DNA from: Tenrec ecaudatus
Lineage: Eukaryota; Chordata; Mammalia; Afrosoricida; Tenrecidae
Assembly (NCBI RefSeq): GCF_050624435.1
Contig: NC_134542.1
Coordinates: forward strand, 115,117,677 to 115,181,676
Direction: 5' to 3'
Length of the DNA stretch: 64,000 bases
Both the position numbers and the translations under genes were made by a program. The notes beneath the pieces are model-generated. The model saw only the letters and a list, made by a program, of their open reading frames with translations, did not search any database and was not told the DNA's origin. Below are positions 52,690 to 63,916 of this stretch, piece by piece; positions within the stretch are counted from its first letter, which is position 1, and the number at the start of each line of letters is the position of its first letter.

Positions 52690-54165
52690 TACCTTCATAT
52701 CATTGAAAGGGTGACTTTGATGATGCAAGTAAAACAAGAATAGATATAAACTTAGATAGATTCATGGATGTTGAGCTCCCAATTGACCATAAGCCTTAAC
52801 CTATGATCAGTTCTTATGATGTGACCTGCTTGATGTGACCCTCGTGAAGGGGTCACTGAAGATATGGGTGCTAGAGCAAAGTGTGGTGAAGAAATCAGGT
52901 GGCGTTCACCTCTCAGAAAGAATGGTGTCTGGTTGTCTCAAAAGCTTGTCTTAAAACAAACAACCTTCTTAGTGAGGTGTCAACTAAGTCTACATGGAAG
53001 AAGCACATCAGCTTGTGTGATCCAAGGATTGTAAATAATAAAATCCAAAACCAGAGGAGGGAATTGTACTAGAGATGACATTCTGAACAGTCGGTTTTCA
53101 AAGGCTATAGAGGAGAGTGAAAGCCCAGAACCTATTTGCAGTCTCCACATAGATTCAACCTCCAGTGACTCTGATTTGACCATTGACCAGGGATGTAAAT
53201 GGCTTCACCTTCAGACAAATACACTGGGAAATGAACTGATGGACTTATCATTTGTTTCCCCTTTGACCCATTTTAAATTTCTTCTAGTTTTTTGTTTGTT
53301 TTTAATTTCTGACCTTCTTTTAAATTGAAGTTTTTCTGTTGTGGTGGTTACATAATCTCCTGTCAACTTGATGAAGTGGTGGAATCTAGCCTGTGAACCA
53401 GGTCGCAGCTTGACAACCTCATTTGGAGGCGAGAAGGAGATAAATAGCTCACTGGAGCCAGGTACACTCTCTGCTTTGTATTCCTGCTGACAAGTCACAT
53501 GGAGCTACCCTGATGGAGCCAGATCCCTGGAGCTGGAGGAGCCGCGTGGAGACCCACACCAGCACTGAGATGCTTCCACTGCCACTGGATCGACAAAACT
53601 TTCCACCTACTGGCCTGTGATCTTCCTGCATTTGGCATCATTGCATGTGTTGTGTGAGTCTGAAGAGGAATTTACAGACTGGTATCAGACATATCAACTA
53701 ATATCAGACTTAGGGACTTGATCTAGAATGGGCTAGGATGGTTCCTCAATATAAAATTGTTCTTTTATATAAAGTTCTTTCTTATACACATGAGTATCTA
53801 TGAATTTGTTTCTCTAGTCCACCCGGACTAACGCATCTGCTTGGTTTTTGTTGTAGTTTTTGGGTGTTTTGTTTGGTTGGGGTTTTTGGGGGGTAGGGTG
53901 GGGGGGTTTTGTTTGGTATGATTTTCTTTAAATGAAATCCAGGATAGGTAATCTGTAGAGACAGTAGCCTGATTAATAGTTCCTTAGCGTATGGCAGAAG
54001 AGATTGAAGAGAGGTTGGGGAGTTAATAATAATGAGTAAAAAAATGAAAAAGTATTCTGAAATTGATTGTGGGGCCATTGCACAATTCTTTTTAAAATCT
54101 TTAAATCACTGAATCGTATTCTATATGAATTATATGTCAAGAAAAGTGTTCAAATAAATATATCA
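52690..54165 (+). repeat. L1M-type 3' end split by an ERVL LTR
   Basis: Sense L1 3' UTR at 52690-53339 and 53836-54165, with the same blocks as 3900-4612 ('gtgatccaaggattgtaaat aataaaatcc' at 53018, 'attgattgtggggccattgc' at 54062). The LTR at 53340-53835 interrupts the T-rich middle. Confidence 0.8.
53335..53840 (+). mobile_element. ERVL-type solo LTR inserted in L1M
   Basis: LTR at 53340-53835 (496 bp), tgtggtggttacataatctc ... gtccacccggactaacgca. Flanks tctgt (53335-53339) and tctgc (53836-53840) match four of five. Of the group with 'catttggaggcgagaaggag' (also at 9858, 20302 and, more diverged, 63387). Confidence 0.88.
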
Positions 54166-54838
54166 AAGGTGACTTTGAACCCGAGTCCCGAGTACCACTG
54201 GAGAAATCCACACATTACAATAACTGGGTAGAAAAAATCCTGAGCCTTCAATAAAGCTGAGCCAGACAGTCAAGACATGCATCTCTCAAGTTACTTTGCA
54301 AACAGCATATTAAGGTTCAAGCCTCTCTTTCTTTCCGGTTTTACAGGTGTACTAATAAGTTAAGCAACTAAAACTCCATAAGGAGATAAGAATTAAGTTC
54401 AATTTCCTCTTCTGGCCCTCAACTCTTCCTGCACAAAGTCATTTCCTGACATATCGTAAGACACTGTTAATCATCCCCGCCCCATTAAATCTATTTGCTT
54501 TCATTACTTGTTCCTAATCCAGTTGAGCAGGGGCAAAGCATCAGATTTGCTTCCCATGAATTTCACCACTTACGTTAGTAATGACTTCCTTTACCTATTT
54601 TCCCTGGCTCCGGCTTGCCTTTCATCTTCCCCTCCCTAATCCTTGACTTGCCTCATGAGCTGCTCTATAGCTCGCTCCAAGAGTCTGTGAGAATGTCCTC
54701 TCTTCACATCAGCCGATTCCTGCCTCGACTCCCAACTCTATGGCCTCCTCCGCTGGATCCCAGCAGGAGCTCTGACCTCACGGTTAAGGGCATGCGAACT
54801 AAAGGAAGATGTGTGGCAGGCAGAGGCACGGGGCTATG
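54166..54838. other. Unassigned DNA
   Basis: No gene or named repeat seen. Confidence 0.4.
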
Positions 54839-54839
54839 A

Positions 54840-54905
54840 AAGCCTCCTCTCATCATTTCCTTCAATCCTCTCGGTAACAAAATTTTGAAGCAGGTACAGA
54901 AAATC
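54840..54905 (+). repeat. MIR-like fragment
   Basis: 'catttccttcaatcctctcg gtaacaaaattttgaagcag g' resembles the middle of MIR. Short. Confidence 0.4.
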
Positions 54906-55513
54906 ACAGCAAATCCATCTTTTTTTCTGAAGCACAAGGTCAGTCGGACAAGAATCAGGGCAGGCATGAACGTTGGCATTCTCTTCATATCTCTCTCTCT
55001 TTCAGCCAGGGCATGGGAGTCCAGGGAGAAATTAGCTTCAGAATTATAGTCGGAGCACCTTGGCCGTCTCTAGAACAAATGCTGCAATATATGCTCGGTA
55101 GGCAGGGGTCCCGTGGCCCACAAATCTTGCTCGAGAGCTTCAGTATTCATCTCGTCAGCATTTCCAGAGCGCTGATGGCTGGTGAGGATTTACCAAGGTG
55201 CTGCATCCAGCCTCCACACAGTACAAAATGCTACTGGGACTGGGTTCATTTTGAACCGGCCATGCCTCTTCTCTGAGCCTTGTTTTCTCATCTGCACAAG
55301 TAAATAGTGGACCCCCAAAATCATCCTTTTTATTCCATTTTGGGGTGGAACTTTTTGAAGATCCCTCCTCGTCTTTCTGGCCTTTGTGCTTTCACATGAG
55401 CGGTTCGTTCTTACTGAACCTTCACAGCCGGGGTGTGTCTGCAAACCCACCACCCACCTGCCAGTTTGTTGTACTGTGGGGCTGTGATGTCGTGCCCATG
55501 GTGGGAGCTGATG
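54906..55513. other. Unassigned DNA
   Basis: No gene or named repeat seen in this interval. Confidence 0.4.
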
Positions 55514-56050
55514 TCGTGGTTAGGAGCCATTGAGTCATTCCACCCCATAGCGACCCTATGCACAGCAGAAGGAAACACTGCCCGGTCCCACACCATCCTC
55601 GCAATTGCCCCTCTGCTTGAGCCCTTTGTTGCGGCCACTGTGTCAACCCATCTCCTTGTTTCTGCTGCCCCTCTACTTTACCAAGCAGGATGTCTTTCTC
55701 CAGGGACTGGTCTCTCCCGACAACACGTCCAAAGTATGTGAGACGAAGTCTCGCCATCCTTGCCTTTTAGAAGCATTCTAGTTATACTTCTTCCCAGACA
55801 GATTTGTTTGTTCTTTTGGCAGTCCATCGAACTTTGACTATCCTCCAGAGCCATAATTCAAATGCATCGATTCTTCTTCAGTCTTCCTTATTCAATGTCC
55901 AACTTCCACTTGCATGTGAAGCAGTTGAAAAATACCATGGGGAGTGCCAGGCACAACTGAGTCCTCCTTGTGACCTCCTTGTTTTTCAGCACCATGAAGA
56001 CGGCTTTTGCAGCAGATTTACCCCATGCGAGACGTCCTTTGCTGGGAGCC
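55514..56050 (-). pseudogene. RTE LINE ORF2 C-terminal fragment and 3' end
   Basis: Antisense RTE with the 3' end 'gagccattgagtcattccac', the C-terminal tail 'MARLRLTYFGRVVGR' and 'DQSLEKDILLGKVEGQQK' readable on minus at about 55660-55757, and further upstream RTE text to about 56050 ('cttttgcagcagatttaccc'). One of the better preserved RTE tails here, but 5'-truncated and frame-shifted. Confidence 0.88.
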
Positions 56051-56215
56051 ATGCGCCATATTTCAAAGAGCAGGGTCACCCAGGGTGCACAAAGGTCAGT
56101 GGGTCTTCCAGCATGAGACAGACCAGGTTTAAAGGACTAGAAATCTACTTCCAAAAACTGAGCCAACAGAATGTTGTGAGATATAGTGTGGAAGATATGC
56201 CTCTCTGTGAGCTGT

Positions 56216-56365
56216 CAAAAACACACTGCTGTTGAGTCAAATTCCAACTCAGGTGGCCCCTGTAGTACAGAGTAGAACTGCACCCCCCCCCCCAGGGTTT
56301 CATACGCGTGATATTGAAGGAAGTAGACTGCCAGGCCTTTCTCCATGGAGCGGCCGGTCTTTCGG
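56216..56365 (-). repeat. AfroSINE fragment with C-run
   Basis: Antisense 3' part 'cactgctgttgagtcaaatt ccaactcaggtggcccctgt', then a C13-14 homopolymer at 56281-56294, then 'cctttctccatggagcggc'. The distal part is lost. Confidence 0.6.
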
Positions 56366-56717
56366 GGAGCAGCATGGCTGGCCAAATGGTGGGCGAGATG
56401 ATGACTGTATTTGCCTTTATTCACAGCCATTTCTATTTAGAATGGGCAACTGAAGAGTTTTTCTGAACACAACAGACCTTTCATGCGTAACAATCTGAAG
56501 GATGCTTGAGCAAGTGCAAGGGCAGAGAACCGTAAGAGTCAGAAGTGAGACAGACAAGTCTTATGACCAGAAGACCAATCTGTCACTGACAAAGCCCAGA
56601 CATCTGCCACAAGCTCCCCCTTTTCTGTGTTTCCAGCACCCCTTTCAGTTCTCTCTATGACATCAGGTCTGCTATCACTACTCTCAGTGACTTTGGGGAG
56701 AGAGCTACTACTCACTT
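56366..56717. other. Unassigned DNA
   Basis: No repeat or gene recognised. Confidence 0.4.
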
Positions 56718-56900
56718 GAGCCCCTCGGTGGTGCAAAAGGTTAGCTGCTCAGCTAAAAGCCAAAAGGTTGGTGGTTCAAGTCCACCTAGAGCCACCTCAA
56801 AAGAAAGGTCTGACAGTCCATTTCTGGAAGATCGGCTATTTGAAAACCCGACTGAGTACAGTTGCAATGGGGTGCCTTGAGTTAGCTCAACGACAACTGT
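56718..56900 (+). repeat. AfroSINE variant, full-length
   Basis: Sense: 'gagcccctcggtggtgcaaa aggttagctgctcagc', 'ggttggtggttcaagtccac c', 3' end 'ggggtgccttgagttagctc aacgacaactg'. Promoter boxes are well kept. Confidence 0.8.
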
Positions 56901-56999
56901 TTGTGGCCTGGGACTCAAAGCAGGGCACCAAAGGGCAGCTTCACTGGAAGAGTGGCTGAAAGGGGAGCATCAGACTCAGGGGAAGGAGGTGCATACCAC

Positions 57000-57110
57000 T
57001 GATAAACAATGTACCCTTGGGCAAGTCCCTTCACCTCTCAGACTTTCACTTAACTCCCTCCTACAGTGTGGAGGGAGGATCAGGTAATCTCCATGATTCT
57101 GTGACAGGCA
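57000..57110 (+). repeat. MIR fragment
   Basis: 'acccttgggcaagtcccttc acctctcagactttcactta' is a clear MIR core match, followed by 'gtgtggagggaggatcaggt'. Confidence 0.75.
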
Positions 57111-57639
57111 CGAGTCTCCTCCCTCTCTCCCTCCTCCGATAATGCCTCCTGTCTCCGGGCCAGTTCCGCTGAGAATTCCCCCCCGGAAAGGTGCCCGCTC
57201 TCCCAGATGCTGCCTGCCCAAAATGGAGAGCTCCGATTGGGATTCACTCCACACTTCTTTCCCGTATCACCAACAATGCTCATTTGAATTGATGGGTTGA
57301 GGACTGCCAGTCCAGGCCCAGCAAGAGACAGTTGTGTTTATTGGAGCTGAGCACCAGGCATTCAATTCGCATCAGTCTTGGTCCTTCGATTTGCATGATT
57401 GCACATTCAGAGACAGGCACCTGCACTCAGAGCATCCCGCACACGCCACACGCTCCGCTGAGCCAGCCCCAGCTGTTACAAGCTGCCTGTTTAAACAAGG
57501 CCTGCTGGGAGTTGAGCATAGTCACTGAGGCGAAATTATATGTTAGTGGTTGAGACTGCTCACACAGGCCTATCAGGGATGCTCTTGGAGTCAGTAGGAA
57601 TGGGTGTGTGGCCCCCAGGAACCTCATTCCTCAGCTGGG
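57111..57639. other. Unassigned DNA
   Basis: No gene or named repeat recognised. Confidence 0.4.
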
Positions 57640-57843
57640 AAAACTCACTGCCATCGAGTCCATTCTGACTCACAGTGACCCTCCAGGGCAGGGTGGAACT
57701 GTCCCCATGAGCATCCAAGACTACAGCTCTTCATGAGAGTAGAAAGCCCTGCCTCTCTTCCTCCCTAGGAGAGGCTGGTGGGACCGCTGGCCTTCAGTTT
57801 GGCAGCCCAGTGCATAACCCGCCATGCCATCAAGGCCTCTGCT
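57640..57843 (-). repeat. AfroSINE, full-length
   Basis: Antisense: 'aaaactcactgccatcgagt ccattctgactcacagtgac c', 'tcatgagagtagaaagccct gcctc', 'aggagaggctggtgggaccg ctggcc', 5' end 'gccatgccatcaaggcct'. Confidence 0.88.
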
Positions 57844-57984
57844 GGCACAGCCTCAGATCTAGGTCCCAGGGAGACACACTTTAACCCCCTGGCTTCCCCC
57901 AAGTGAGGACTCACAGATGGAAATCACTTTCTGAAGGTTTGCCAACAGCACGCAAGCCTTCGTTAATTTTGCAGGGCCACCTCT

Positions 57985-58085
57985 TGATGTTCCATCAACA
58001 AATGCTTGCTGAGGCCCTAATGTACCTGGGGAAGTGGAAAGGGTGGAGGAGAGTAGAGAATTGACCCTGATTGAGAGCAGCACTG
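57985..58085 (+). repeat. L2-like relic
   Basis: 'tccatcaacaaatgcttgct gaggccctaatgtacctggg g' resembles the L2 3' end ('caacaaatatttattgagca'). Weak. Confidence 0.4.
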
Positions 58086-58144
58086 GATGTAATACTTAAT
58101 TTTCTCTCTCTTATTTCACCTATCTTATTTATCTATCTTATTTT

Positions 58145-58282
58145 ATTCAACCATAAAGTAGGCATCGTCCCCATTTTACTCCCAAGAAAACTGAGACTTA
58201 GAGACTGTCATTTTGGCACAAAGCTAACAGAGTTAGAAGGGTAGTGTTCAAACTCAGATTTCCCTGATTCCAGTGTTTCTGG
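58145..58282 (+). repeat. MIR SINE fragment
   Basis: 'aagtaggcatcgtccccatt ttactcccaagaaaactgag acttagagactgtcat' and 'ctaacagagttagaagggta gtgttcaaactcagat' match MIR in order. Confidence 0.75.
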
Positions 58283-58466
58283 TATACATGCAGTGTTTCT
58301 ATAGTGGGGAGATGGAGATGTGATCCATATGGGTACCTCTCACACTAAGAATCTGGCTAGAGTCACAAAACACAGGCAGGAAATGATAACAAACAATGCA
58401 CAGAGACCAAGAAGTATTTTAGACAAAAACAAAACGAAACACATAAGCCTCAGAATCAGGAAGAAC

Positions 58467-58893
58467 TACCGTATATACTCGAATATAAGCCAACCCGAGT
58501 ATAAGCCGAGGTACCTAAGTATTACCTGGGAAACCAGGAAAACTGATTGACTCGAGTATAAGCCTAGGGTGGGGGATGCAGGATGTGAGTTAACACAGAG
58601 ACCAGAGGGGAGAGATGGAGCGCAGTCACAGACACATCCTTACCAGTTCAGCGGCCAGCGTAAGTGAATCACTACGGGTGCTTCTGTAAATTGGAGCTGT
58701 CCATGTCATAGGACGGCTCTGATTGGTTAGATGTGAGTAAACAAACATTCAAAGCCCTGCAGTGTCAGTGGGGCTTTGAATGAACAGCAGGAGGAGTGGC
58801 AATCACCTGCGAGATGTTACACCTGGGGTAGCACCACTGACCCATGTATAAGCCGAACCTCTTACTCTAAGACCCTAAATAAGTTACTGTATT
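58467..58893 (+). mobile_element. 'TATACTCG' DNA-transposon MITE
   Basis: Left end taccgtatatactcgaatat with subterminal repeated blocks 'cccgagtataagccgagg' and 'gactcgagtataagcct', and a right block 'catgtataagccgaacc' ending near 'gttactgta', a decayed inverted repeat of the left tip. No transposase. I recall this wording as a widespread vertebrate non-autonomous DNA transposon but cannot name the superfamily with certainty. Confidence 0.6.
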
Positions 58894-58962
58894 CATTGTT
58901 GTGTATTTTCATAACTCCAAGGGAGTTAATACCACCCAGGTTGCTGGTCAGTGCAATTGTTG

Positions 58963-59345
58963 CTGTCAATGCTGTTAAGTTGATACCAACTCCTACAAAT
59001 CCCAATGGCAGAACTGCTCCATAGGGTTTTCTGCACTGTAATCCACCCAGATCTCACTCCCCAGGTGAGCCGTTCCACTCCCTTCACTGCCATGCAGTCC
59101 ATGCTGACCCATAGCAACCCTATAGGCCATGATAGACCTGCCCCTGGGGTTTCCAAAACCCTAACTCTTTCTGGGCATAGAAAGTGTCACATTTCTCCTT
59201 TGGAGAGACTGTTTATTTCGAACTGTGGACCTTGCAGTTAATAGACCAATGCTTAACCCATTGTGCCACCAGGCCTAATAAATGAACCGCTAGGGGGGTT
59301 CAAACTGCAGCCAAGCAGTTAATATTGCACCACCCAGCTCCCTGA
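58963..59345 (-). repeat. AfroSINE variant, split by another AfroSINE
   Basis: Outer SINE halves: 58963-59074 ('atggcagaactgctccatag ggttttctgcactgtaatc') and about 59279-59345 ('ggttcaaactgcagccaagc ag', 'gcaccacccagctcc'). Both are antisense; a complete AfroSINE sits between them. Confidence 0.65.
59076..59278 (-). repeat. AfroSINE nested in AfroSINE
   Basis: Antisense full copy: 'ccttcactgccatgcagtcc atgctgacccatagcaaccc', 'tttggagagactgtttattt cgaactgtgg', 5' end 'cattgtgccaccaggcc'. Confidence 0.8.
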
Positions 59346-59356
59346 TAATGTAAAAC

Positions 59357-59374
59357 AATAATAATAATAATAAA
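59357..59374 (+). repeat. (AAT)n simple repeat
   Basis: About six AAT units (aataataataataataaa), probably grown from a SINE tail. Confidence 0.85.
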
Positions 59375-59719
59375 GTACGTCCATTCAGGGCCTGTGGTTG
59401 GCACTCAAATATAAAACTTCTCAGGGATAAACCACAAAGGGAAAGTGTTGAGCACAATCAGAGAATCCTGTCCATCTGAACCCCCTCCTCTAACACTGAG
59501 CCTCGTGGAGCTGGTTTTGCTCATTCTTGAATCACCAGTGCCTGCTGGACTCTCAAGTGAGCTCAATCGACATTGGATGAAGGAGGCGGTAGAATGGGAG
59601 CCCCGAGCACCACTTTAATGCGTTCTGTGGCTCTTTGGTCAGATTGACTAGGGAGGCTCTCCTCCTGACGCGTTTGGCGGCTAGGATTACAGCAAGCAGG
59701 GAGTACGCTCACACCTCCT

Positions 59720-60252
59720 GCAGCACTATGTACAAACTATGAAATGGGAAACAAGTTTTCTCTGTAAACTTTCACCTAGTGCACAAGAAAAAGACGTGCA
59801 GCTGGGGGGAGGGTAAAGGCGAAGCAAATAATGAATGCGGGAAGGGGAAGGGACTACTAGAACTGATTGTGATGACGTATGACTTTTATACCCAAGAAAA
59901 CTACCTCAAACTGAAGAAACCAAAATGGATGAAGGAGGAAGAGTATTTGCTTAGGGGTCATTGTGGTTAAGTTGATGGTGGTGGAATAATCTGGAAAAGG
60001 ATATCAGTAAAGGTTGCACCACACTAAGAGCATAATCAATGGCACTGAATTATACATGTAGAAGTTGTCAAAATTGTCAAAATTTGCCACAATTTAAAAA
60101 AAACAATAATTAGACTAATAACAATGAGTATAAGGAAGAAGAAACTATTCTAAAATTGATTGTGGTAATGATCGTACAACTCTTCTTGATATGACTGAAC
60201 TACTGAATTGTATGACATGGATAAAGTGCCAATAAAGCTGTTAAAATTAAAA
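59720..60252 (+). repeat. L1M-type 3' UTR and terminus
   Basis: Sense: 'gaaacaagttttctctgtaa actttcacctagtg', then 'ctaaaattgattgtggtaat gatcg', 'gaattgtatgacatggataa', terminus 'agtgccaataaagctgttaa'. Typical old L1 ending with poly(A) signal. Confidence 0.75.
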
Positions 60253-60489
60253 AGAAAAAATGCAAAACTCATTGAAGAAAAAGAACACGCCCTGGAGCAC
60301 AGTTCCACTCTGACACACACAAGATCACACACACACACAAACCACCACCATTACCACCACCTATGGATCTAAGGTCTAGTGGAATCCACAACTGATCACA
60401 GAGATGAAGAAGGACAAGGCAGCATTTCCTTCCATTGTGCATAAGCTTACCGTGAGCCGAAAGTCTTAGGAGTCGGGGTCGTGTGGAGA

Positions 60490-60562
60490 CTTGAAGTACT
60501 TAGAACAGGTTCTGGCACATTATAAGTGTTCAGTAAATATTAGCCATTGTTATTACCATTAA
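60490..60562 (+). repeat. MIR 3'-end fragment
   Basis: 'gtacttagaacaggttctgg cacattataagtgttcagta aatattagccattgttatta' is the MIR 3' end and is well preserved. Confidence 0.8.
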
Positions 60563-60702
60563 TGTGATCCAGAGAGATCAAAGATAAGCAGCTAGAAGAA
60601 GATAATCTAAACTCATCATTGAAAAATAATCATCCTATTCAAATTGCGTTTGTAAGTAAGACGGAAAGACAGCATTTAGCCATACTACCACCAAAACCAA
60701 CC

Positions 60703-60870
60703 AAGTTCATTAACCAAGCTATCGAGTGAATGCTGACTCATAGCAACCCCATGTGGGTTTCTCAGAGTAGAAAGACCCGTCTTTCTCCTTCAAAGCACTG
60801 GTGGTTTCTAACTGGACATCTTGTGAATCATAGTCTAATGTGTAACCACTATGTCACCAGGGTTCCTCTA
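60703..60870 (-). repeat. AfroSINE
   Basis: Antisense: 'gctatcgagtgaatgctgac tcatagcaaccccatgtggg', 'ttcaaagcactggtggtttc taac', 5' end 'cactatgtcaccagggttcc'. Confidence 0.85.
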
Positions 60871-61139
60871 TATGTACACATAGACATGTATAAATACATA
60901 CATGCATATGTGTGTGGGGGGGAGAGAGATTTCTCAGAAGTAAGGGAACTGAGCCTTCTGATTGAAAATAACCCAGATTGAAAAGAATCCAGAGAAGAAT
61001 AACTAGGCAGAATAGGCACTGTGGTGAAATTTCGTGTTGTCAATGATAAAGAGAAGATTCTAGAGGCTTCCAGGAAGCAAGCAACAAAGAAAGGAGGAGG
61101 CTTGGGATGGTACTGAGTTCTCCATAGCAGTAGTGAATG

Positions 61140-62055
61140 AAAAATAAAGTGTTCTTGTGTTGAGGGAGTAATTGGGTAGAGGGTTCTAATAACCCCACAT
61201 TCCATGATTCTCACCTTCCCAACAAGATCACTGAAGACAAAGGGGGTGCATAAGCAAATGTGAAGAAAGCTGATGGTGCCCAGCTTTCAAAGGATATAGC
61301 ATCTGGGGTCTTAAAGAATTGAAGGTAAACAAGTGGCCATCTAGTTGAGAAGTAACAAAGCCTACATGAAGGAAGTACACCAGCCTGTGTGATTATGATG
61401 TGTCGGTGGGACCAGGTATCATGAATCAAAGACCCAGAACAAAAAATCTTATTAATGTGAATGAGTGGGTACACAGGGTGGAGACCCAAAGCCCATCTGT
61501 AGATGACCAGTCATGGTTCAGTATAGCACTGATGAAACATACAATTTCCTCTAGTTTTTTAATGCCACCCCCCCCCCACTATCATGACCTCAATTTTACC
61601 TTGTATATCCAGCTAGACCAGAGTATGTACATAGGGAAACACAGGGAATGCAGGACACATGAACCCCTCAGGACCAATAATAAGAGTAGCTTTACCAGGA
61701 GGGTAGCAGGAAGGTGGGGGTAGAATGGGGAACCAATCACAATGATCAACATATAACCCCACCCCCTCAGGGGATAAACAACAGACAAATGGGTGAAGGG
61801 AGACAGTGGTCGGTGTAAGACATGAAAAAATTAATAATAATTTATAAATTATCAATATATAAATTCAGGAGAGAGGGAGGGAGGAAGAAAGAGGGAGGGA
61901 GGTAGAAAATGAGGAGCTGATACCAAGGACTCAAGTAGAAAGAAAATGTTTTGAAAATGATGATGGCAACATATGTACAAATGTGCTTGACACAATGGAT
62001 GTCTGTGTGGATTGTGATAAGAGCTGTAAGAGGCCCCAATAAAATGATTTTTTAA
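61140..62055 (+). repeat. Young L1 3' UTR, long copy
   Basis: Sense copy of about 0.9 kb: 'ttcttgtgttgagggagtaa ttgggtagagg', 'gaagaaagctgatggtgccc agc', 'atcatgacctcaattttacc', a purine-rich expansion (gagagggagggaggaagaaa) at about 61870-61905, and terminus 'aggccccaataaaatgattt'. Poly(A) signal present. Confidence 0.85.
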
Positions 62056-62092
62056 ATAGGCAAGACAGATAGACAAACAATATAGTGACACC

Positions 62093-62180
62093 ATCAAAGT
62101 TCTGAGGGGACCGCATACAAAGAGAAAATCCCCAGGCTGCTGTGAAGAAGGGAAGTAAGATGGTTTAGGAGAAATATCCC
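62093..62180 (+). repeat. Unnamed 88-bp repeat, copy 2
   Basis: 'caaagttctgaggggaccgc', 'aaagagaaaatccccaggct gctgtg', 'agtaagatggtttaggagaa atatccccc'. Same orientation as 32991-33078. It lies about 40 bp beyond the L1 terminus. Confidence 0.6.
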
Positions 62181-63207
62181 CCAAGAGGGGAGCTTGTAAG
62201 ACTGAGAAATTATGACAGCTTCACCTCAGTTGAAAAGCATTTTTAAACTGTGTAGAGGCTGTAGGAATAATTTGTAGGAAGTTCAATTTTTAAAAAAAGG
62301 AAAATGTGAGGTAGTTAGGCAGTTATTACCAAAGGGAAAACCAAAAAGTTTCACTATAAAAGGAATTAGAACTATATTACACTATTTGACTCAGCTACGA
62401 ACAATACTATATACTCCTAGTGATATAAATACTGAATATTGATCTAAATAATACTATAACTACTGGCAGCATATAAAGAGAGGACTGGGAAATGATGGAA
62501 TAGATTAAGATGTGAGATCAATTTTTTTTTAATTTTGCAACAAATGCATGTTATGTAGAAATATGGAGCTAACAACTAAAGAAGCAAGTTTGTTTGTTTT
62601 TTATTGCAAATGGTTATCTGTATGGAGAAATCGATAACTGAAAGTTGGCAGGGGTCAGGTAAGTGGCTGGCATTCCTCATTCTAATCCTCACTGTGCAAT
62701 CTTACCCTCAACTGTGTCATTTACTGCTTTAAACAGGGGGCAGCAGAAGTGGGCGGTGTTGAGTAAGAAGCTCTCAGCCCGGGCTCTGTGGGCCCTGAAT
62801 CAGAGGGCGAGATAGAGAGAGCTAGAGGAAGTCAGAATGCCTCCCTTATAGACCTGAGAGAGGGAGAGAGGGGCACTATTACAGAGGAAAGAAGAAATAG
62901 ACAAGGTCACTGCAAGACTCTATCTTGCAGTCAGTCAGCAGGGGCCATCTAAGACTGAGTCTACAACTTCGCACACACCAGTTCCCGAGCAAAGGCTCTC
63001 GCTTATAAAGCCCAAAATTCAGTGGACAAAAAAGGAGTATCAACACTAATGTAAAACACATGACAAGAGAATGGCCAACTAAAGGGATGGCTTACATAAA
63101 ATAGTTATCCATATATAGAAGACCAGGCGGCAGGCATTTAAAAAGATGTTCAGAGAGTTATTAAATGGCATGGAGAAAAGTTTACAGCTGTTTAACTTTT
63201 AAAAAAA
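62181..63207. other. Unassigned DNA
   Basis: No gene recognised over about 1 kb. The part at 62760-63060 has an LTR/ERV-like texture (purine-rich blocks, 'gcttataaagccc' at 63001) but no boundary I can define. Confidence 0.35.
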
Positions 63208-63386
63208 TCAAGCCCATTGCCAAAGAGTCAAATTCCAACTCAAAGCTACCCTGCAGGCCAGAATAGAATTACCCCATACGGATCCAAGTCTGTAAATCTT
63301 CACTGGAACCAACAGCCTCATCTTTTGCCCTTGGAGCGGCTGGTGGGGTAGCAGTTGAGTGCTTAACCACTGTGCTTCCAGGGCTC
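63208..63386 (-). repeat. AfroSINE, tip hit by LTR
   Basis: Antisense: 'cattgccaaagagtcaaatt ccaactcaaagctaccc', 'cttggagcggctggtggggt agc', 5' end 'cactgtgcttccagggctc'. The LTR at 63387 inserted in its last bases, so the end is duplicated at 63912-63916. Confidence 0.82.
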
Positions 63387-63916
63387 TGTGGTAATGATTG
63401 TCAATTTGAGAGGATTAGGAGTGAAGGCGTGGAGTCTTGTCTGTCAATCGGATCATAGCCAATGACGCTTCTGTGTGGACAAGGCCTTCTCCTGAGAATT
63501 CTGGGAAATCTGGTATTTCCTCCTTGGAGGTGGGAGACTCTCTGCTCACACCCTGGGAGACATAGCAGCTGACATGTCACATGGACCCACCCTGATGCAG
63601 CCCTGGGTGCTGGAGAAGCCATGCAGAGACCCCTGCCAGCACTGAGATGTTTCCAATGCCACTGTATCCAAAGTCTTTCTACCCACTGGCCTGTGATCTT
63701 CTACATTTGGCATCACTTCATGAGTTTCATGAGTCTGAAGAGGACTTTATAGATTGATATCAGAAATATGGGCTAATATGGGACTTATGGACTTGATCTG
63801 GACTGGGCTGGGATGTTATCTCAATGTTCAATTGCTCTTATATGTAAATCTCTTTCTTATACACATGGTGTGTCCATGGATTTGTTTCTCTAGTCTACCC
63901 AGACTGACACAGGCTC
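63382..63916 (+). mobile_element. ERVL-type solo LTR with perfect 5-bp duplication
   Basis: LTR at 63387-63911 (525 bp), tgtggtaatgattgtcaatt ... tctagtctacccagactgacaca. Flanked by ggctc on both sides (63382-63386 and 63912-63916). No internal sequence, hence a solo LTR. Confidence 0.92.
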
